Shown here one piece after another: positions 6,437 through 11,091 of a stretch of DNA of 11,091 nt; the stretch's first letter is position 1; the number at the start of each line of letters is the position of its first letter. The notes under the pieces are model-generated. The model saw only the letters and a program-made list of their open reading frames with translations, made no database searches and was not told the origin of the DNA. Origin of the DNA: Alphaproteobacteria bacterium (GTDB taxonomy: Bacteria > Pseudomonadota > Alphaproteobacteria > Caulobacterales > Caulobacteraceae); the NCBI GenBank assembly GCA_018895795.1, contig JAHINZ010000013.1, forward strand, positions 1 to 11,091. The letters run 5' to 3'. The position numbers and the translations under genes are program-made.

Positions 6437-8200
6437 TCAAGCCCCCATCACCTCGGCCGTCATCGCCGCGAAATCCGCCGCGCCGAGCATGACGCCCGCC
6501 GCCTGGCCCGGGACCTGGGCCAGGACCGCTTCGGCATAGACCCTGGCCAGGGCGCGCTTGCTCTCGGCCCAGGCCGCATCGGCCTCGCCGGCGGCCCCCA
6601 GGGCGCCCTTGGCCAGCATCCAGCCGCCGACCACGTCGCCCAGCATTTTCAGATAGGCGGTCGCGCCCGACAGGGCGTCGGGCAAGGCGCGGAGGCGACG
6701 TTCAATCATCCAGGCGGTCGCGGCGCTGACGGCGTTCAGCGCCGTCTCCAGCCGGCTGGAGACCAGGGCCAAAGCGGGATCGCCGGCTTTCAGCGCGTCC
6801 AGCGTGTCGCGGATATCGTCCATCAGGTCGCCGATCGCCTGACCTTCGCCCAGGCCCAGCTTGCGGCCCACCAGATCGATGGCCTGGATGCCGTTGGTCC
6901 CTTCATAGATCGGCGCGATACGGGCGTCGCGATAGTGCTGGGCCGCCCCGGTTTCCTCGATAAAGCCCATGCCGCCGTGAATCTGCACGCCCTGCGAGGC
7001 CACCTCGACACCGATGTCGGTCGACCAGGCCTTGGCGATCGGGGTCAGCAGTTCCTCGCGCAGCTTGGCGGCCAGGCGCTCGTCCTCGCTCGCCCCATGG
7101 GTGGCCAGGTCGGCGGCGACCGCCGTGGACAGGCAGATCCCGCGGGCCGCTTCGATGCGGGCCTTCATCAGGGTCAGGGTGCGGCGGACGTCCGGATGGT
7201 CGAACAGCGGCGCCGAGGCCTGGCCGGTCCAGGCCGAGCGGCCCTGGCGGCGCTCCAGCGCGAAGGCCAGGGCCTGCTGATAGGCGCGCTCGGCGATGGC
7301 CACGCCCTGGGCTCCGACCTGCAGGCGGGCGGCGTTCATCATCGTGAACATGTGGGCCAGGCCCGAGCCCTGCTGGCCGACCAGCTCGGCCTTGGCGCCC
7401 TCGAACAGCATCACACAGGTGGGCGAGCCGTGGATGCCCAGCTTGTGCTCCAGCCCGCCCACGCGCAGGGCGTTGGCCTCGCCCAGGGCGCCGGTGTCAT
7501 CGACCCGGATCTTGGGGGCCAGGAACAGGGAAATGCCCTTCACGCCCGCAGGGGCGTCGGGGGTGCGGGCCAGGATCAGGTGGACGATGTTGTCGGCCAC
7601 ATCATGATCGCCCCAGGTGATGTAGATTTTCTGGCCGGTGATCGTCCAGCCGCCGGCGCCGTCGGGCGTGGCCATCGTGGTGATCGTGCTCAGGTCCGAG
7701 CCGGACTGCGGCTCGGTCAGGTTCATGGTGCCGGTCCATTCGCCCGAAACCAGCCGGGGCAGGTAAAGGACCTTCTGACGGTCGGAGCCGTGATGGGCCA
7801 GGGCCTCGATCGCGCCCAGGGTCAGCATCGGACACAGGCTCAAGGCCATGTTGGCGGCGTGGAACATCTCGAAGACGCCGACTTCCAGGCACTTGGGCAG
7901 ACCCTGGCCGCCATGGGCGGGATCGGCGGCCAGGCTGTTCCAGCCACCCCGCGCGAACTGGGCGTAGGCCTCGCCAAATCCCGGCGCGGCGCGCACCACG
8001 CCATTTTCCAGCTTGGCGCCGACCAGATCGCCGCTGCGGTTCAACGGCGCCAGCACCTCGCCGGCCAGGTCGCCGGCCGCCTCCAGCACGGCCTGAACGG
8101 TATCGGCGTCGGCGTCGGGATAGGCGGCGGCCAGGCGGTCAAAGCCCGCCGCGTGACGCAGGGAGAAAGCGATATCGCGAACGGGGGCGCGAAAGGTCAT
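6437..8200 (-). CDS. Acyl-CoA dehydrogenase, long DmdC-like type
   Basis: 587-aa FAD enzyme that introduces a trans-2,3 double bond into an acyl-CoA and passes electrons to electron-transfer flavoprotein. It is longer than classical ~380-aa members and matches the class that includes 3-methylmercaptopropionyl-CoA dehydrogenase (DmdC). Features in order: the short N-terminal extension typical of that class (MTFRAPVRDIAFSLRHAAGF); a helical N-domain; the ACAD signature MNLTEPQSGSDLS; the WTITGQKIYITWGD strand; the central helical domain with ARGICLSTA and GVQIHGGMGFIEETG; catalytic base E433 in APIYEGTNGIQAIDL; and an extra C-terminal domain of ~130 residues. GGAG lies 11 nt before the ATG. It is divergent from yceI, with no beta-oxidation partner or dmd genes beside it. 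True substrate cannot be told from sequence; a medium- or long-chain fatty acyl-CoA is as likely as methylmercaptopropionyl-CoA. Confidence 0.93.
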   Translation of the reverse strand: MTFRAPVRDIAFSLRHAAGFDRLAAAYPDADADTVQAVLEAAGDLAGEVLAPLNRSGDLVGAKLENGVVRAAPGFGEAYAQFARGGWNSLAADPAHGGQGLPKCLEVGVFEMFHAANMALSLCPMLTLGAIEALAHHGSDRQKVLYLPRLVSGEWTGTMNLTEPQSGSDLSTITTMATPDGAGGWTITGQKIYITWGDHDVADNIVHLILARTPDAPAGVKGISLFLAPKIRVDDTGALGEANALRVGGLEHKLGIHGSPTCVMLFEGAKAELVGQQGSGLAHMFTMMNAARLQVGAQGVAIAERAYQQALAFALERRQGRSAWTGQASAPLFDHPDVRRTLTLMKARIEAARGICLSTAVAADLATHGASEDERLAAKLREELLTPIAKAWSTDIGVEVASQGVQIHGGMGFIEETGAAQHYRDARIAPIYEGTNGIQAIDLVGRKLGLGEGQAIGDLMDDIRDTLDALKAGDPALALVSSRLETALNAVSAATAWMIERRLRALPDALSGATAYLKMLGDVVGGWMLAKGALGAAGEADAAWAESKRALARVYAEAVLAQVPGQAAGVMLGAADFAAMTAEVMGA

Positions 8201-8387
8201 GGACGAGGGAGCTCCAGATTATCGGCGTTGTGTTTAGGCGCGGCGCGCGATCCCGCCAAGTCGACCGCTCGTTCTTACAAGCGCTCACGCTGTCGTGATG
8301 TCAGGCCCCTTTTTCCGCGGGGCAGACTTCCTAACTGGGAAGAACCGTAACTGCTGCAATCACAGTTATTTTTGGAGATCTTTCCCG
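8201..8387. promoter_or_regulatory. Divergent intergenic region, acyl-CoA dehydrogenase / yceI, with TAACTG repeats
   Basis: 187 nt between two divergent starts. Near yceI it holds TAACTG at 8332-8337, TAACTG at 8348-8353 and the inverse CAGTTA at 8363-8368, spaced 16 and 15 nt apart. The first copy is the exact centre of an inverted repeat CTTCC-TAACTG-GGAAG (8327-8342). The cluster ends just before the yceI Shine-Dalgarno sequence, so it could be an operator or part of the 5' leader. No confident -35/-10 pair was recognised for either gene. Confidence 0.45.
8374..8377 (+). promoter_or_regulatory. Ribosome binding site for yceI
   Basis: GGAG lies 10 nt before ATG 8388. It supports that start over the in-frame ATG at 8295, which would hide the signal peptide behind a cysteine-containing extension. 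Confidence 0.45.
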
Positions 8388-9020
8388 ATGGCTCGTCCCT
8401 TCGCCTACGCCGCGCTCGCCGCCGCGCTTCTCTCGGCGCCCGCCGCCCTGGCCGCGCCGGGCGTCAACTCGACCAAGCCCGCCGACCTGCCGGCCGGCCA
8501 CTACGTGCTCGACAAGACCCACGCCAGCGTCACCGCCAAGATCACCCACATGGGGTTCTCGCACTATACCCTGCGTTTCACCAAGGTGGACGCCGAGTTC
8601 ACCTATGATCCCAAGGCTCCGGAAGCCGCCAAGATCAATGTGACCGTCGACCCGGCCTCGATCGACACCGCCACCGGCGGCGACGCCTTCGGCCTGAAGT
8701 TCAACAAGGAACTGGCCGGCGACGGCTGGCTGGAAGCCGCCAAGTACCCGACCATCACCTTCGTCTCGACCTCGGTCGATGTCGGCGACGGCCATACCGG
8801 CAAGGTCACGGGCGACCTCACCCTCCACGGCGTGACCAAGCCCGCCGTGCTGGACGTCACCTTCAACGGCGTCGGCAGCGGTTTCGTGCCGCTCAGTGTC
8901 AAGACCGGCTTTTCGGCCTCGACCACGATCAAGCGTTCGGACTTCGGCGTCACCAAGTACGTGCCGCTGGTCGGCGACGACGTGACGCTGAACATCGAAG
9001 TCGAGTTCGACAAGAAGTAG
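8388..9020 (+). CDS. Secreted YceI family lipocalin-like protein
   Basis: 210-aa periplasmic protein of the YceI family, whose beta-barrel members bind long isoprenoids such as polyprenyl chains or ubiquinone in a hydrophobic tunnel. The start at 8388 gives a clean signal peptide, MARPFAYAALAAALLSAPAALA, with probable cleavage after ALA at residue 22. YceI blocks follow: AGHYVLDKTHASVTAKITHM, a FTYDP strand, the NVTVDPASIDTATGGD block, LEAAKYPTITFVSTSV, GDLTLHGVTKPAVLDVTF, and a C-terminal KRSDFGV..YVPLVGDDVTLNIEVEF. It is full length. The next gene downstream carries a second YceI domain fused to a cytochrome, so the two proteins may work on the same lipid or quinone; that link is inferred from context. 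YceI proteins are often induced by stress or alkaline pH; here only the repeated TAACTG motifs hint at control. Confidence 0.93.
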   Translation: MARPFAYAALAAALLSAPAALAAPGVNSTKPADLPAGHYVLDKTHASVTAKITHMGFSHYTLRFTKVDAEFTYDPKAPEAAKINVTVDPASIDTATGGDAFGLKFNKELAGDGWLEAAKYPTITFVSTSVDVGDGHTGKVTGDLTLHGVTKPAVLDVTFNGVGSGFVPLSVKTGFSASTTIKRSDFGVTKYVPLVGDDVTLNIEVEFDKK

Positions 9021-9025
9021 TCGGT

Positions 9026-9078
9026 CCCGCGCTCGCCTTCCGCTTCAAACTGGAAACCGCTTGAAGCGGAAGCGCGGG
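9026..9078 (+). terminator. Long bulged hairpin between yceI and the b561-YceI gene
   Basis: Outer stem CCCGCGC/GCGCGGG (9026-9032, 9072-9078), a 5-nt bulge (9033-9037), inner stem TTCCGCTTCAA/TTGAAGCGGAA (9038-9048, 9061-9071) and a 12-nt loop: 18 paired positions in total. It starts 5 nt after the yceI stop. No T-run follows, so it may be a factor-assisted or partial terminator, or a 3' mRNA stabiliser separating yceI expression from the gene below. Confidence 0.6.
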
Positions 9079-9131
9079 CTTGGTCTTGTGACCGCGGCCA
9101 TCTGCGCTCGGCCCTGAAGACATCGGCATCC

Positions 9132-9135
9132 GGAG
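9132..9135 (+). promoter_or_regulatory. Ribosome binding site for the b561-YceI fusion
   Basis: GGAG lies 6 nt before ATG 9142, a well-spaced site that fixes the start directly before the first transmembrane segment. Confidence 0.5.
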
Positions 9136-9141
9136 AATTCC

Positions 9142-10410
9142 ATGGCCGCGACGCGGACGCGTTACACCACCGTGGCGATCATCATCCACTGGCTGATCGC
9201 CGCGGCCATCCTCTTCCAGATCATCCTGGGTTGGCGGGCGGGAGACGGCCCCAAGGGGGCGACCACCTTCGCCCTCTACCAGCTGCACAAGTCGATCGGC
9301 ATCACCATCCTGCTGCTGAGCCTGGCGCGTCTGGCCTGGCGACTGGTCAATCCGCCGCCGCCCGCGCCGATCGGCCAGCCCCGGTGGGAGCAGATCGCCT
9401 CGCGGATCGTGCATGTCGGCTTCTATGTGATCCTGATCGGCCTGCCCCTGACCGGCTGGATCATGGTCTCGGCCAGCAAGACCAACATCCCGACCCTGCT
9501 GTTTGGAACGGTCCCCTGGCCCCATCTGCCGCTGATTCCCGACCTGGCCCCGGCCGCCAAGCACGTCTGGGCCGAAATCGGCGAGCTCGGTCACGGCGTG
9601 CTGGTCAAGTTCACCTATCTGCTGCTGCTGTTGCACCTGGGCGCGGTGGCCAAGCACCAGCTGCTGGATAAGGACGCGGTGTTCGCCAACATGGCCCCGG
9701 GGGCCAAGCCGGGCCTGAAGGAGCCGCGCGCCTGGCTCGTCGTCGCGGGCCTGATCGCCGTGGTCGCCGCCGGCTATCTCTATACGCCGGCCGCCAAGCC
9801 CAAGGTCGCGCCGGCCGTCGCCGAGGCGCCCGCAACGGCGGCCGCGCCGACCGCGCCGACGCCCGCCGCCGCGACCGAGGCCGCGCCGCCCGCCGCCGAT
9901 CCCGCGCTGAAGGACCCGGTCGCCTGGACAGTGGCCAAGGGCTCCAAGCTCGGCTTCACCGCCACCTGGTCCGGCGAGGCGCTGGAGGGCAGCTTCACCC
10001 GTTGGACGGCCGACATCCTGTTCTCGCCGGATGCGCTGGATCGCTCGAAGCTTGCGGTGTCCATCGACACCGCCTCCGCCGTGACCGGCGACGCCCAGCG
10101 CGACCAGAGCCTGCCCGGCGGTGACTTCTTCGATAGCGCCACCCATCCCAAGGCGACCTTCGCGGCGACCAGGTTCCGCAAGACCAGCGAAGGCAAGTTC
10201 ATCGCGGACGGCACGCTGGACCTGCGCGGCGTCAAGACGCCGCTCAGCCTGCCGTTCAGCCTGAAGATCGACGGCGACACGGCCACGGCGCGCGGTGTAA
10301 CCACCCTGGACCGGACGGTGTTCGGGGTTGGACAGGGTGAATGGGCCGATACGGATCAGATCGCGGCGAAGGTGAAGGTCAGCTTCGCCCTGACGGCCAA
10401 GCGCAAATAG
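9142..10410 (+). CDS. Cytochrome b561-YceI fusion protein
   Basis: 422-aa inner-membrane protein in two parts. Residues 1 to ~180 are a prokaryotic cytochrome b561 (CybB type): four hydrophobic helices near 10-30, 50-68, 88-110 and 150-170, with candidate haem ligands H16 (IIIHWL), H49 (QLHKS), H151 (ELGHG) and H165 (LLLHLG). The 14-residue spacing of the last pair matches E. coli CybB H137/H151. A fifth helix (197-214, AWLVVAGLIAVVAAGYLY) and an Ala/Pro-rich linker (about 215-255) lead to a YceI domain (about 256-422; FDSATHPKATFAATRFRKTS, GTLDLRGVKTPLSLPF, GVGQGEW). Five helices with a cytoplasmic N-terminus would place YceI in the periplasm. The likely role is electron exchange with quinone or another lipid redox partner held by YceI; this is inference. 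It follows yceI after 121 nt including a strong hairpin, and overlaps the probable start of sua5. Confidence 0.93.
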   Translation: MAATRTRYTTVAIIIHWLIAAAILFQIILGWRAGDGPKGATTFALYQLHKSIGITILLLSLARLAWRLVNPPPPAPIGQPRWEQIASRIVHVGFYVILIGLPLTGWIMVSASKTNIPTLLFGTVPWPHLPLIPDLAPAAKHVWAEIGELGHGVLVKFTYLLLLLHLGAVAKHQLLDKDAVFANMAPGAKPGLKEPRAWLVVAGLIAVVAAGYLYTPAAKPKVAPAVAEAPATAAAPTAPTPAAATEAAPPAADPALKDPVAWTVAKGSKLGFTATWSGEALEGSFTRWTADILFSPDALDRSKLAVSIDTASAVTGDAQRDQSLPGGDFFDSATHPKATFAATRFRKTSEGKFIADGTLDLRGVKTPLSLPFSLKIDGDTATARGVTTLDRTVFGVGQGEWADTDQIAAKVKVSFALTAKRK

Positions 10411-11091
10411 ACCGCCAAGCGGAAATAGAGGGGGCCGCGCGCGCCCTCGCCGCCGGGGGGCTGGTGCTGCTGCCCACGGAGACCGTCTATGGCCTGGGCG
10501 CCGACGCGGCCAATCCCAGCGCCGTGGCGGCGATCTTCGCGGCCAAGGGCCGACCGCGCTTCAACCCGCTGATCGCCCATGTCGCCGATCTCGAGACCGC
10601 GGCCCGGATCGCCGTGCTCGATAACCGGGCCCTGGCCCTGGCCCAGGCCTTCTGGCCGGGTCCCCTGACCCTGGTCGCGCCGATCCGCGACGCCGCCGCC
10701 GTCTGCGACCTGGCCCGGGCCGGTCTGGACACCGTGGCCCTGCGCGTGCCCGCCCATCCGCTGGCGCGCGCCGTGCTGGCGGCGTTCGGTGGAGCCGTGG
10801 TCGCGCCCTCGGCCAACCGCTCGGGGCGGCCCAGCCCCACCACCTATGCCGACGCGGTCAGCGAGACGGGCGCCAAGGCCGCCGTGGCGCTGGATGGCGG
10901 ACCGTGCGCCGTGGGCCTGGAGTCCACGGTCGTCGCCGTGCTGGATGGCCCGCCGCGTCTGTTGCGGCCCGGCGCCGTCACCCGCGCCCAGCTCGAGGCC
11001 ATCGTGGGGCCCCTGGCCGAAGCCGAGAACGACGCCAAGCGCTCGCCGGGCCGGATGGCCCTGCACTACGCGCCCGACGCGCCTGTGCGGA
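10341..11091 (+). CDS. sua5: Threonylcarbamoyl-AMP synthase Sua5/YrdC/YwlC, 3'-truncated by window edge
   Basis: Makes L-threonylcarbamoyl-AMP from threonine, bicarbonate and ATP, the first step of t6A37 modification of ANN-decoding tRNAs. The frame is open to the window end. YrdC motifs, numbered from ATG 10341: PTETVYGLGAD (from residue 45), the KGRPRFNPL nucleotide/bicarbonate block (from Lys69), FWPGPLTLV, VALRVPAHPLA, SAN at 157-159, and LESTVV..LLRPGAV. The sequence SPGRMALHYAPDAPVR near the end is the linker into the C-terminal Sua5 domain, so this is the long Sua5 form rather than short TsaC; most of that domain lies beyond the window. ATG 10341 is the only standard in-frame start before the YrdC fold and follows a TGA directly, but it overlaps the upstream gene by 70 nt and adds a low-complexity N-terminal extension. 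A rare start such as ATA at 10407 cannot be excluded. Product call is firm; start is uncertain. Confidence 0.92.
   Translation, partial: MGRYGSDRGEGEGQLRPDGQAQIDRQAEIEGAARALAAGGLVLLPTETVYGLGADAANPSAVAAIFAAKGRPRFNPLIAHVADLETAARIAVLDNRALALAQAFWPGPLTLVAPIRDAAAVCDLARAGLDTVALRVPAHPLARAVLAAFGGAVVAPSANRSGRPSPTTYADAVSETGAKAAVALDGGPCAVGLESTVVAVLDGPPRLLRPGAVTRAQLEAIVGPLAEAENDAKRSPGRMALHYAPDAPVR
10396..10429 (+). repeat. 18-bp-period tandem duplication at the b561-YceI / sua5 junction
   Basis: GCCAAGCGCAAATAGA (10396-10411) recurs as GCCAAGCGGAAATAGA (10414-10429), 15 of 16 identical, at an 18-nt period. The first copy holds the TAG stop of the fusion gene and the second repeats it in frame 18 nt on. 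In the sua5 frame the period is six codons, giving QAQIDR then QAEIEG. Confidence 0.8.

Noticed and set aside
6935..8350. 471-codon plus-strand open frame
   Set aside because: Antisense to the acyl-CoA dehydrogenase gene, whose catalytic motifs are complete; the translation is low-complexity Gly/Gln/Ala.
8295..8387. ATG 8295 as the yceI start
   Set aside because: It adds 31 residues ahead of a textbook signal peptide; ATG 8388 has its own ribosome binding site.
8950..10146. 398-codon minus-strand open frame
   Set aside because: Runs antisense to yceI and the b561-YceI fusion; Gly/Arg-rich shadow without motifs.

Overview
The window is high-GC chromosomal DNA with strong G/C bias at third codon positions. 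It looks like the core chromosome of a Caulobacter-type alphaproteobacterium. The best pointer is the gene at 3224-4891, which has the architecture (PAS-like, GEDEF-type GGDEF, EAL) and the C-terminal Arg-Gly of the Caulobacter cell-cycle phosphodiesterase PdeA. The palindromic intergenic repeats and the cytochrome b561-YceI fusion fit the same group. I see no transposase, integrase, tRNA, rRNA, CRISPR array or phage gene.

Layout: (1) 1-4891, a forward cluster of thrC (5' end cut off by the window), an M16B zinc peptidase, a RimJ-like N-acetyltransferase and pdeA. The first three are almost touching (4-nt overlap, then 8 nt) and probably share a transcript; pdeA follows after 45 nt. (2) 4892-5019, a convergent junction holding an inverted pair of ~41-nt G/C-rich palindromic repeats. 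(3) 5020-5604 reverse, YqgE/AlgH family; then a 220-nt divergent intergenic region; then 5825-6307 forward, a type II/Prx5-like peroxiredoxin. (4) 6308-6436, a second convergent junction with another inverted pair of the same repeat, in the opposite mutual orientation. (5) 6437-8200 reverse, a 587-aa DmdC-type acyl-CoA dehydrogenase. (6) 8201-8387, a divergent regulatory region with repeated TAACTG motifs. (7) 8388-11091 forward, a secreted YceI protein, a cytochrome b561-YceI fusion, and the Sua5/TsaC threonylcarbamoyl-AMP synthase gene, which runs off the 3' end of the window.

Functionally this is mostly housekeeping: threonine synthesis, N-terminal protein acetylation, t6A tRNA modification, acyl-CoA oxidation and peroxide reduction. 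Two themes are less routine: c-di-GMP hydrolysis tied to the cell cycle (PdeA), and an envelope pair of YceI proteins, one soluble and one tethered to a four-helix haem cytochrome. I did not find a convincing undescribed multi-gene system. The most noteworthy non-coding structures are the four repeat units at convergent gene ends, a long bulged hairpin between the two YceI genes, and an 18-bp tandem duplication that repeats a stop codon at the fusion-gene/sua5 junction.
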